NCBI GenBank assembly: GCA_937127205.1
Contig: CAKZLS010000532.1
Span: 1-20,522 of the forward strand
Source of the DNA: an uncultured Rhodospirillales bacterium
Lineage (GTDB): Bacteria > Pseudomonadota > Alphaproteobacteria > Rhodospirillales > Defluviicoccaceae
Length of the DNA: 20,522 nt
Direction: 5' to 3'
The position numbers and the translations under genes were made by a program. Shown here piece after piece: positions 14,215 to 20,522 of the stretch. The notes beneath the pieces were generated by a model that saw nothing but the letters and a program-made list of their open reading frames with translations, did not search any database and was not told the DNA's origin. Every line of letters begins with the position of its first letter. Positions within the stretch are counted from its first letter, which is position 1.

Positions 14215-15401
14215 AAGATTTTTTCCTGACGGACGAAGACCGCCGCTTTCGCGGCGAGGTTCGAGATGTGCTGCAACGGGAACTCGCGCCGCGCGCGGAG
14301 GCCATTGAGGACGGTCAGGATTGGGAGGCGGTCAAGACCGTGGTCCGGGCGCTTGGCGACGCCGGGTATCTGAGGTTGATGTTCCGGGATCTTTATCGAG
14401 GGCCGCTGCGCTCTCCCGGCCTCACGCACGCTACAATCCTCTCGGAAGAAGCGGCTTATCTGAACTACGCCTTCGAAACGACCATCGGTACCGCGCTGTC
14501 GTGCGCCTATCCGCTGCACAAGCATGCAACCCCGTCCGCCCGCGATCGCTATCTCGGCGGCATTCTCGACGGAACGGCGATCGGCGCGATCGGTGTCACC
14601 GAGCCCAATGTCGGGTCGGACTCCGCCGGTATGGAGACGCAAATCCGCCTTGACGAAGCAACCAACGAGTGGGTGATCGACGGCCTCAAGCGATATATCT
14701 CCAACGCCAGTGTCGCCGACGTTTACATCGTCTACGGCATAACCGACCCGGATGTGCCGGCCCAAAAGGGCATGTCCGCCGTCGTAGTGGTGGATGGCGC
14801 CGCCGGCATGAGCTTTCCTCGCACGTATCACTTCATGGGACGGCGCGGCTGTGTTGTCGGCGAGGTTGCCTTCGAGGGCGTGCGCGTGCCGGCCGATCAT
14901 CTTCTCGGTGAACGAAACAAAGGCTTTCGGATCATGCTCGAGATGTTCAATTTCGAGCGGATCATTCTCGGTGGCTCGGGGCTCGGTGTTTCCCGTTCGG
15001 CTTTCGATATCGCCAAGGCTCATGCCCGGACCCGGGTGACCTTCGACCAGAACCTCGGCGCCAAGCAGCTGATCTGGGACATGATCGCTGAAATGAGCTG
15101 GCGGATCGATGCCGCCGAGCTGCTCACCTATCGCGCGGCCAAGATGTACGACGGCGGGATCGGCGGCAAGGAGTTGATGCGCGAAGCGGCGCAGGCCAAG
15201 CTCGTTGCCACCGAAACCGCCAATTTTTGCGCCGATCGGACGGTGCAGATCTTGGGTGGCGACGGGATCACCAAGGAGTACGGCCGGGCCGAGCAGATTT
15301 ATCGGGACGCGCGCGCCCTGCCCATCGTCGGCGGAACATCGGAAATGGCGAAATACCTGATTGCGGCCCGGGAATTGCCGGGTCTGAAGCCAAACCTCTA
15401 A
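14211..15401 (+). CDS. Acyl-CoA dehydrogenase (CaiA / isovaleryl-CoA-dehydrogenase-like layout)
   Basis: 396 aa, the normal length. Family signatures are GAIGVTEPNVGSDSAGMETQ (FAD/substrate region near 125-144), the C-terminal helical bundle, and VQILGGDGITKEYGRAEQIYRDARAL. The catalytic base is not in the C-terminal position used by medium-chain enzymes, where the sequence reads VGGTSEM with Gly. Instead Glu249 in FNFERIILGG lies where isovaleryl- and long-chain-acyl-CoA dehydrogenases carry theirs; E. coli CaiA has the same arrangement as I recall it. It would form or reduce an alpha-beta double bond in a CoA thioester and pass electrons to ETF. It is coupled to the hydrolase and 12 bases ahead of the ligase. 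Confidence 0.9.
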   Translation: MKDFFLTDEDRRFRGEVRDVLQRELAPRAEAIEDGQDWEAVKTVVRALGDAGYLRLMFRDLYRGPLRSPGLTHATILSEEAAYLNYAFETTIGTALSCAYPLHKHATPSARDRYLGGILDGTAIGAIGVTEPNVGSDSAGMETQIRLDEATNEWVIDGLKRYISNASVADVYIVYGITDPDVPAQKGMSAVVVVDGAAGMSFPRTYHFMGRRGCVVGEVAFEGVRVPADHLLGERNKGFRIMLEMFNFERIILGGSGLGVSRSAFDIAKAHARTRVTFDQNLGAKQLIWDMIAEMSWRIDAAELLTYRAAKMYDGGIGGKELMREAAQAKLVATETANFCADRTVQILGGDGITKEYGRAEQIYRDARALPIVGGTSEMAKYLIAARELPGLKPNL

Positions 15402-15413
15402 GGAGAGCAAGTC

Positions 15414-16973
15414 ATGGATATTGCCTCCATTCTGATGAACGCGGTCGAGCGCTACCCCAAGGACACGGCCCTTGTTTATGCGGATCGCCGCTGGACCTAT
15501 GGGGCGTGGTATGAGCGTGTGCGGCGGTTCGCACAGGCCTTGTCTGACATGGGTGTGCGGCCCAGCGATCGAGTGGCGTTCTACGTCAGTACATCGGAAA
15601 ACTCGGTCACCACGTATTTTGCATGCCAGATCCTCGGCGCCGTCGCCGTGCCACTGAACTTCCGGCTGTCCCCCGGCGAGGCGGCGCAGGTGATCGAGGA
15701 CTCCGGAGCGCGTGTCCTCGTATACGGCCGCTACTTGACGGACAACGCCTTGAAGATTCAGCGGCGACTCCGCAGCGCTCACGACTACATTAGCTGCGCC
15801 TACGACACGGCGAATGTGCCGGAGGGTCACCATCATTTTGAAGCGCTTGCCGAGCAAACCGTCGACCGTGGAGAGTTGCGACCGAGCCCGGCCGGCGACG
15901 ACGTCTCGGCGCTGGTTTACACCTCAGGGACGACGGGGCGGGCGAAGGGGGTCATGCACACCCATGCAAACGACGTTGCCATCGCCATGAATTGTGTGAT
16001 GGAGTACGGCCTCAAGCATCGCGACAAGGCATTGCATATCGCGCCGCTCTATCATGTGGGCGGCATGCAGGCGTTCTTTATTCCCCACCTGATGGTCGGC
16101 GGCACGAATATCGTTCTTGGTCGCTATGAGGCGGAGAGAACCTTGGAAATCGTTCAAAGCGAACGCGTGACGACGCTGTTCGCGGTGCCGACACAGATCC
16201 AAGAGATGCTTTTTCATCCACGCTTCAAGGCGTTCGATGTCAGCAGCCTGCGGCTGATCACGACCGGTGGTTCGGCGATCTCGTCGGCCACCATGGAACG
16301 GGTCCTCAACGAGTTCTGCCCGAACATCTTTAACGGATACGGCATGACCGAGGCGAGCCTGACGCTCCTTCTACATCCTGAAGATACGCTCAGCCATCTC
16401 GGGTCGTGTGGCAAGTCGACCCTGATCAGCCAGTGCCGAGTCGTCACCCACGATCCGGATCGGGAGGTGTCGCCCGGCGAGACGGTGGCTCCGGGTGAGG
16501 TCGGTCAACTGGTTGTTCGCGGGATGCAAGTGATGGCTGGCTACTGGAATAATCCTTACGAGACGTCAAAAAAGCTCAAGGGAGGGTGGCTGCACACGGG
16601 AGACCTGTTCAGCACGGACGAAGACGGGTTTTTTTACTTCCGCGGACGGGCCGACGACATGATCGTCTCCGGCGGCGAGAACATCTACCCGCGCGAGGTT
16701 GAAGAGATCCTGTATCGCTGTCCGGGCATCCAGGAAGCTGCCGTGGCTGGGCTACCGGATCCAAAGTGGGGAAGCATCGTTACGGCCTTCGTCGTCAGAA
16801 GCGACCCCAATCTCAATGAAGCATCCATCGACACTTTCTGTCGCGCAAGCGAAAACCTGGCGGCATACAAGCGTCCTCGCCGGATCATTTTTTTAGACGC
16901 GTTGCCGCTCAACCCTAGCGGTAAGGTGCTCAAACGCGAGCTCATCGAACGCTATTCCGGGAAAGCGGCATAA
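15414..16973 (+). CDS. Acyl-CoA ligase (AMP-forming), FadD/CaiC-like
   Basis: 519 aa, standard for the ANL superfamily. Motifs in order: the P-loop YTSGTTGRAKG (169-179), GYGMTE (308-313), GWLHTGD (391-397), the hinge FRGRADDMIVSGGENIYP and the catalytic Lys504 in LNPSGKVLKREL. It activates a carboxylic acid to its CoA thioester using ATP. In this operon it should supply the substrate of the neighbouring dehydrogenase and hydratase; E. coli CaiC has this role for carnitine and crotonobetaine. The acid here is unknown. AGGAGAG precedes the ATG at 15414. The stop and the next start share one base (TAATG). Confidence 0.93.
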   Translation: MDIASILMNAVERYPKDTALVYADRRWTYGAWYERVRRFAQALSDMGVRPSDRVAFYVSTSENSVTTYFACQILGAVAVPLNFRLSPGEAAQVIEDSGARVLVYGRYLTDNALKIQRRLRSAHDYISCAYDTANVPEGHHHFEALAEQTVDRGELRPSPAGDDVSALVYTSGTTGRAKGVMHTHANDVAIAMNCVMEYGLKHRDKALHIAPLYHVGGMQAFFIPHLMVGGTNIVLGRYEAERTLEIVQSERVTTLFAVPTQIQEMLFHPRFKAFDVSSLRLITTGGSAISSATMERVLNEFCPNIFNGYGMTEASLTLLLHPEDTLSHLGSCGKSTLISQCRVVTHDPDREVSPGETVAPGEVGQLVVRGMQVMAGYWNNPYETSKKLKGGWLHTGDLFSTDEDGFFYFRGRADDMIVSGGENIYPREVEEILYRCPGIQEAAVAGLPDPKWGSIVTAFVVRSDPNLNEASIDTFCRASENLAAYKRPRRIIFLDALPLNPSGKVLKRELIERYSGKAA

Positions 16974-17773
16974 TGACGGATCACGTTCTATACCATCAAG
17001 ACGACACCGTCGTCACCATCACCCTTAATCAGCCGGAAACCCGAAATGCTCTGACCGACGCATCGCTTGTGGATGCCTTCGTCGCCGCCTGCCAACGGGC
17101 GGAAATGGACAAGAGTGTCCGCGCCGTTATCGTGACCGGAGCCGGTCCCGCCTTCTCTTCGGGTGGAAACATCAAGCATATGCGCGACCGTGTCGGCACC
17201 TTCGCGGGCGATGCGGCCACGGTTCGCGACAATTATCGCCGGGGAATTCAGCGCATCCCTCTCGCGCTATTCGATCTCGAGGTGCCGACGGTCGCCGCCG
17301 TCAACGGTCCGGCCTACGGCGCCGGTTGCGACCTGACGTTGATGTGCGACATTCGCATCGCTTCCACCGAGGCCGTCTTTGCCGAGAACTTCGTCAAGGT
17401 TGGGATCATTCCCGGCGATGGCGGAGCCTGGCTGCTGCCCCGAGCCGTGGGCCTGAGCCGCGCCGCCGAGATGGCCTTTACCGGTGATCCGATCGACGCC
17501 GAGACAGCGGAGCGCTGGGGGCTCGTGTCGCGGGTCGTATCGCCAGAGGCGCTGATGACCACGGCCGGCGATCTGGCCCGGCGGATCGCCGCGAACCCGC
17601 CGCAAGCCCTCAGGATGACCAAACGCTTGATGCGCGAAGGCCTGCACCTGCGGCTGGACTCGTTGCTGGAATTGTCCGCCGCCTATCAGGGCGCGGTCCA
17701 CCAGACCCGGGACCATGCGGAAGCGGTTTCGGCGCTTCTGGAAAAGCGGCGACCCACGTTTAAGGGGGATTAG
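16973..17773 (+). CDS. Enoyl-CoA hydratase/isomerase family (crotonase fold), atypical active site
   Basis: 266 aa. The fold is clear from VVTITLNQPETRNALT, the oxyanion segments AFSSGGNIKHM (60-70) and GPAYGAGCDLTLMCDIRIA (112-130), and VGIIPGDGGAWLLPR (143-157). The two glutamates that define classical hydratases are absent: their positions hold Asp120 (GCDL) and Phe140 (AENF), and the family's GAGG is GDGG with Asp149. The reaction may be hydration, isomerisation or another crotonase chemistry with Asp149 or Asp120 as acid/base. In carnitine metabolism CaiD occupies this slot. It overlaps the ligase stop by one base and lies 14 bases before the MmgE/PrpD gene. Confidence 0.9.
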   Translation: MTDHVLYHQDDTVVTITLNQPETRNALTDASLVDAFVAACQRAEMDKSVRAVIVTGAGPAFSSGGNIKHMRDRVGTFAGDAATVRDNYRRGIQRIPLALFDLEVPTVAAVNGPAYGAGCDLTLMCDIRIASTEAVFAENFVKVGIIPGDGGAWLLPRAVGLSRAAEMAFTGDPIDAETAERWGLVSRVVSPEALMTTAGDLARRIAANPPQALRMTKRLMREGLHLRLDSLLELSAAYQGAVHQTRDHAEAVSALLEKRRPTFKGD

Positions 17774-17787
17774 CGGGGATAAGCATC

Positions 17788-19167
17788 ATGGGTTATCCGG
17801 CTGTCGATTTTTTGCACGCGCTCCGCTTTGATGACGTGCCTGTTTCCGTCGTCCGACTGGCGGAACGCTGCCTTATCGACACACTCGGAGTCGCCGCCGC
17901 CGGAACGGGCACCCGGCTGTCGCGCATCATCCGCGACCATGCCGTCCGGCATTTCGGTCCCGGACATCGCTCGGCTCGCATCCTGTTCGATGGCCGCGCC
18001 GTCAGTCCCCTCGGCGCCGCGTTGGCCGGGGCCGCGACCATCGACAGCCTCGACGCCCACGACGGCCATCCGTTGACCAAGGGACACGTGGGCGTGGCGG
18101 TGGTGCCCGCCTTGTTGGCATATCTGGATGCCGAGGGCCCCGTCAACGGGCGGGAGCTGCTGACACGCGTCGCCATGGGCTACGAAATCGGCACCCGCGC
18201 GGGAATCGTCCTGCACGCCACGTCTCCCGATTACCACACCTCCGGGGCCTGGAATGCCGTTGCCTGCGCCGCCCTGGGCGCACGCGCCCTGGCGCTGGAT
18301 GACGAGCGTACGCGCCATGCCCTCGGCATCGCCGAGTACCACGGGCCGCGCAGCCAGATGATGCGCTGCATCGACCACCCGACCATGCTCAAGGATGGCT
18401 CTGGCTGGGGCGCGCTCGCGGGCGTCCAGGCCGCCTACCTCGCCGCCGATGGTTTTACGGGCGCCCCGGCCCTCACGGTCGAGCAGCCGGAGGCTGCCGA
18501 CACGTGGGCCGACCTCGGCCAACGTTGGCGAATTCTCGAACAGTACTTCAAACCCTATCCGGTTTGCCGCTGGGGGCAGCCCGCCGTCGAGGCAGCGCTC
18601 TCCGTCGTTCGCGGTCATGATCTTCGAGCCGACGACATCGACCAGGTCGTAGTGACCACCTTCCACGAGGCGACGCGCTTGGCGGCCCACTCACCGCTCG
18701 ACACCGAGCAGGCGCAGTACAGCCTGCCATTTCCGGTTGCCGCGTCGCTAGTGTACGGTACGGTCGGCCCGGAGCAGATCGGTGGCGACGGGCTGCGCGA
18801 TCCGGCCATCCTCCGGCTCAGCCGATCCATGGTTTTCCGAGAATCCGACGACTTCAATCGACGTTTCCCGGCCGAGCGCTGGGCCCAGGTGACCCTCCAC
18901 CTTCGTGACGGACGACGGCTCGCCTCCGAGCCGGCGACCGCCCGGGGCGACGCCGCGGCCCCCCTGTCGGACGACGAGATTTCGACCAAGTTCCGAAGCT
19001 TGGCCAGTCCCGTTCTCGGACGCGGTCGCGCCAGGAGACTCGAGGCAGCGGTTGGTGCACTGGTGTCGGCTGGCGGCAACATGAATCGGTTCTTCGACGA
19101 CGTATTTGATCCGTCCGAACCCACGGGCGTGAATGCGACGGCCAACGTAGCGGCGGCATCGCATTAG
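17788..19167 (+). CDS. MmgE/PrpD family protein
   Basis: 459 aa, the usual length. The N-terminal all-helical domain has RLAERCLIDTLGVAAAGTG and the family's acidic/His segment LDAHDGHPLTKGHVGVAVVPALLAYLDA (88-115). The second part has AGVQAAYLAADGFTGAPALTVEQ, YFKPYPVCRWGQPAVEAAL and the C-terminal RFPAERWAQVTLHLRDGR. PrpD is 2-methylcitrate dehydratase, but the family includes cis-aconitate decarboxylase and many uncharacterised dehydratases or isomerases. Without prpC or prpB nearby, a propionate role is not supported. A role in the same pathway, acting on a hydroxy- or unsaturated acid, is inferred from the tight spacing. GGGGAT precedes the ATG at 17788. Confidence 0.9.
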   Translation: MGYPAVDFLHALRFDDVPVSVVRLAERCLIDTLGVAAAGTGTRLSRIIRDHAVRHFGPGHRSARILFDGRAVSPLGAALAGAATIDSLDAHDGHPLTKGHVGVAVVPALLAYLDAEGPVNGRELLTRVAMGYEIGTRAGIVLHATSPDYHTSGAWNAVACAALGARALALDDERTRHALGIAEYHGPRSQMMRCIDHPTMLKDGSGWGALAGVQAAYLAADGFTGAPALTVEQPEAADTWADLGQRWRILEQYFKPYPVCRWGQPAVEAALSVVRGHDLRADDIDQVVVTTFHEATRLAAHSPLDTEQAQYSLPFPVAASLVYGTVGPEQIGGDGLRDPAILRLSRSMVFRESDDFNRRFPAERWAQVTLHLRDGRRLASEPATARGDAAAPLSDDEISTKFRSLASPVLGRGRARRLEAAVGALVSAGGNMNRFFDDVFDPSEPTGVNATANVAAASH

Positions 19168-19191
19168 AAGCGGAACAAGGAGGAAGGCCCC

Positions 19192-19635
19192 ATGATTTCA
19201 TCCGTACTCGTCGCAGTGGACGGCAGCCGCGCGGCCCGCAAGGCGATCGCAATCGCCAGCGAGATCGTCAAGGCCGCCAATGGCACCGTTCATTTGGTTC
19301 ATGTCGTGAGCGAACCGCAACTGCCGGAGGCTCTGCAGGACTTCATTGACGCGGAAAAGCTCGTGGGGCCCCCTGAAAAGATTCTCCATCAAATCGCCAG
19401 TCACGTCCTCGACGATGCGGTCCGCCGCGCCAAAGATTCGGGGGCACCCAACGTCACGACCGAGATCATGACGGGGCCGGTCGCGCGCACCATCGTTGCC
19501 TACGCAAAACACCGGAATACCGATATGATTGCGATTGGCACGCGCGGCGGCAACGACCTCGATGAGATCCTGCTGGGCGGAGTGTCCCGGCGGGTTAGTG
19601 CCTTAGCACCGTGCTCCTGCCTGCTCGTGAAGTGA
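19192..19635 (+). CDS. Universal stress protein (UspA family)
   Basis: 147 aa, one Usp domain. It begins SSVLVAVDGSRAARKAIAIA, and the late segment MIAIGTRGGNDLDEILLGGVSRRVSALAPCSCLLVK corresponds to the nucleotide-binding GxxGx9G region. The Ser/Thr that normally follows the last Gly is replaced by Gly-Val-Ser, so ATP binding may be weakened. AAGGAGG (19177-19183) lies eight bases before the ATG. Only 24 bases separate it from the MmgE/PrpD gene, so it appears to be the last member of the operon. Usp genes often ride at the ends of transport or catabolic operons; the role is unknown. Confidence 0.88.
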   Translation: MISSVLVAVDGSRAARKAIAIASEIVKAANGTVHLVHVVSEPQLPEALQDFIDAEKLVGPPEKILHQIASHVLDDAVRRAKDSGAPNVTTEIMTGPVARTIVAYAKHRNTDMIAIGTRGGNDLDEILLGGVSRRVSALAPCSCLLVK

Positions 19636-19700
19636 CGTTCGAGGCATGCCCGGCCGCCATCGTTAAGGCTGTCTATCCTCGGCCATGCCGCTAAACAACA

Positions 19701-19766
19701 CCTGTCCCTAATTTTTTGTATCACTCAAGGGGTGCAGTCCGACCCCTTGTCCATTTGGGGACACCG
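19701..19766. repeat. REP-like composite palindrome after the operon
   Basis: An inner perfect 8-bp inverted repeat, CAAGGGGT (19726-19733) and ACCCCTTG (19742-19749), lies inside outer near-inverted ends, CCTGTCCC (19701-19708) and GGGGACACC (19757-19765). A second small stem, TGTCC/GGACA (19748-19752, 19759-19763), competes with it. Such GGGGT...ACCCC palindromes with GGGACA ends resemble REP elements mobilised by Y1 (RAYT) transposases. The stem could also end transcription of the operon, though the T tract (19712-19717) lies before it, not after. Confidence 0.45.
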
Positions 19767-19791
19767 ACAACCGCATAACCGAGAGGGTTCC

Positions 19792-19989
19792 ATGGCACAA
19801 GCCGAGGCGACGGTTTTGATAGACAACAACGAGAGTGTTCGGGCGACCCGATGGCAACTGCCACCTGGGACGGCCGTCGGTTTTCACCGGCACGACTTCG
19901 ACTACGTCATCGTTCCGCTAACGACGGCTCGGATCGAACTGCGCTCGTCCCGCAGAGTCCGACGTGATGAATTGAGTTGGAGCCGATAG
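19792..19989 (+). pseudogene. Truncated small cupin protein
   Basis: 65 codons from ATG 19792, preceded by GAGAGGG. The first 45 residues look like the N terminus of a small single-domain cupin: EATVLIDNNESVRATRWQLPPGTAVGFHRHDFDYVIVPLTT. The HRHDFDY stretch is the first metal-binding cupin motif. After TTARIEL the sequence becomes arginine-rich (SSRRVRRDELSWSR) and ends, whereas related proteins run on for about 60 more residues with the second cupin motif. The break falls at about 19945-19966, where the inverted-repeat element begins, so insertion or rearrangement probably removed the 3' half. The fragment is unlikely to be functional. Confidence 0.65.
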
Positions 19990-20247
19990 GGGATTCCAGG
20001 CGGTTGATTTTTCGATATGCCGGTAAGGTGTTACCAGAGGTCACGTACTGTGTATGGGGTTGATATCGACTTTTTGATCGAGACCCCCCCCGTTTCGCCA
20101 ACCGGACAAGAAGCGGCCGACGACGGGGCATGCTTCCCAACGGGTTGCCATCCATGAAACCTGGACCAAGATCAACGTGGGGACGCTCCGAAGATGGGCG
20201 CTACGGGCCAACATAAAGACCGGATATGACCGGAAACTCAACTCATC
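19966..20247. mobile_element. Possible degraded insertion element bounded by imperfect inverted repeats
   Basis: GATGAATTGAGTT (19966-19978) and AACTCAACTCATC (20235-20247) are inverted copies matching at 12 of 13 bases and enclosing 282 bases. The left end coincides with the break in the cupin frame, and the transposase-like fragment lies inside. No target-site duplication is visible. The rest of the interval (19990-20090) holds no recognisable gene. It could be an internally deleted IS630-family copy or MITE; a chance repeat is possible. Confidence 0.35.
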
Positions 20248-20305
20248 CCGCCTAGCCCAAAGAAATAGCGGCATCAGACGCCCAGACGCGATGCCAGTCA
20301 GGTAG
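20093..20305 (+). pseudogene. IS630-family transposase remnant
   Basis: In one + frame the translation from 20144 reads VAIHETWTKINVGTLRRWAL, resembling the second catalytic region of IS630 transposases (FIDETWTKTNMAPLRGWAP, as I recall it). The catalytic Asp is His here. There is no start codon and no N-terminal part, and the conserved sequence fades after about 20215, before a stop at 20303. It is a dead fragment. The assignment rests on about 20 residues. Confidence 0.45.
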
Positions 20306-20522
20306 AAATGCTGTCGATACGCCGCCAGCGCGAAACGCCTCGATGGCAACGACATCCCTCAAAAACCGAAGGTTCGTTGAGGCTCCGATAATTTGGGTCT
20401 CCGCAAGTGCTGCGGAGAGCGTGCCGAGCGCCATCTCGCGATCGTTCCCGAGCGCGACGAGTTTTGCGATCATGGGATCGTAATGGGGCGTGATCCGATC
20501 TCCTGCGCGGATCCCTTTATCG
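20252..20522 (-). pseudogene. Truncated biotin carboxylase subunit (acyl-CoA carboxylase alpha), continues off window
   Basis: Reading the - strand from the window edge, the translation begins DKGIRAGDRITPHYDPMIAK and continues through LAETQIIGASTNLRFLRDVV and FRAGGVSTAF. This is the C-terminal part of the biotin carboxylase domain of acetyl-/propionyl-/3-methylcrotonyl-CoA carboxylase alpha subunits. Homology stops at about 20306; a short unrelated tail (LPDWHRVWASDAAISLG) leads to a stop at 20252. The usual linker and biotin-carrier domain, a few hundred residues, are missing. The 3' end has therefore been lost beside the transposase remnant. The 5' part lies beyond the window, so which carboxylase it was is not decidable. 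Confidence 0.7.

Noticed and set aside
14106..15857. 583-codon open frame on the - strand
   Set aside because: It crosses the hydrolase end, the whole dehydrogenase and the ligase start, all well-supported + strand genes, and resembles no family.
13339..17773. DMSP demethylation pathway (DmdB/DmdC/DmdD) with betaine-type uptake
   Set aside because: DmdC-type dehydrogenases are near 600 residues, whereas this one is 396 with CaiA/IVD layout, and no DmdA is recognisable in the window. It remains a weak alternative only.
17788..19167. Methylcitrate cycle (propionate) operon
   Set aside because: Only a PrpD-family member is present; no citrate synthase, lyase or aconitase-like gene is nearby.
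1..20522. CRISPR array, phage genes, toxin-antitoxin or defence system
   Set aside because: No regularly spaced direct repeats, no cas, phage structural or toxin-like genes are visible; nearly all coding space is metabolic or transport.

Overview
The window reads as an alphaproteobacterial chromosome segment. It is GC-rich, its genes are dense and co-oriented, and the left edge holds the 3' part of an elongator tRNA-Met of the type I know from alphaproteobacteria. Protein families are assigned by recall of conserved motifs only; no database search was possible. Genus and species cannot be named.

Layout, left to right. (1) 1-52: 3' part of tRNA-Met(CAT). (2) 53-449: non-coding, with one hairpin. 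(3) 450-6866, + strand: an FAD-dependent DAO-family oxidoreductase followed by the four subunits of a heterotetrameric sarcosine-oxidase-type enzyme, in the order beta (soxB), delta (soxD), alpha (soxA), gamma (soxG). (4) 6873-8399, - strand: a non-pyrrolysine MttB-family (trimethylamine/betaine) methyltransferase, convergent with soxG. (5) 8528-9502, + strand: a GATase1-like/AraC regulator of the GbdR/CdhR type, divergent from the methyltransferase gene. (6) 9798-13273: a complete osmoprotectant-type ABC importer (permease, CBS-tailed ATPase, second permease, periplasmic binding protein). (7) 13339-19635: a tightly packed module of carbon-nitrogen hydrolase, acyl-CoA dehydrogenase, acyl-CoA ligase, crotonase-fold hydratase/isomerase, MmgE/PrpD-family protein and universal stress protein. 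Its first four genes overlap or are separated by about 12 bases. (8) 19636-20522: a scarred region with a REP-like palindrome, a truncated cupin, an IS630-like transposase remnant between imperfect inverted repeats, and a truncated biotin-carboxylase fragment on the - strand.

How it may work together (inference): the importer brings in a quaternary-ammonium compound. The hydrolase may release a free acid from an amide or nitrile. The ligase, dehydrogenase and crotonase would then process its carbon chain as a CoA thioester, a logic like CaiC/CaiA/CaiD in carnitine metabolism. The methyltransferase and the SoxBDAG complex would remove N-methyl groups, with one-carbon units passed to tetrahydrofolate by SoxA. 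The AraC regulator between the two halves is the obvious candidate to control both. The substrate is not determined by the sequence. The combination of a betaine-type importer, a nitrilase-fold enzyme, a CoA-thioester module and two N-demethylation systems is the most interesting feature of the window.
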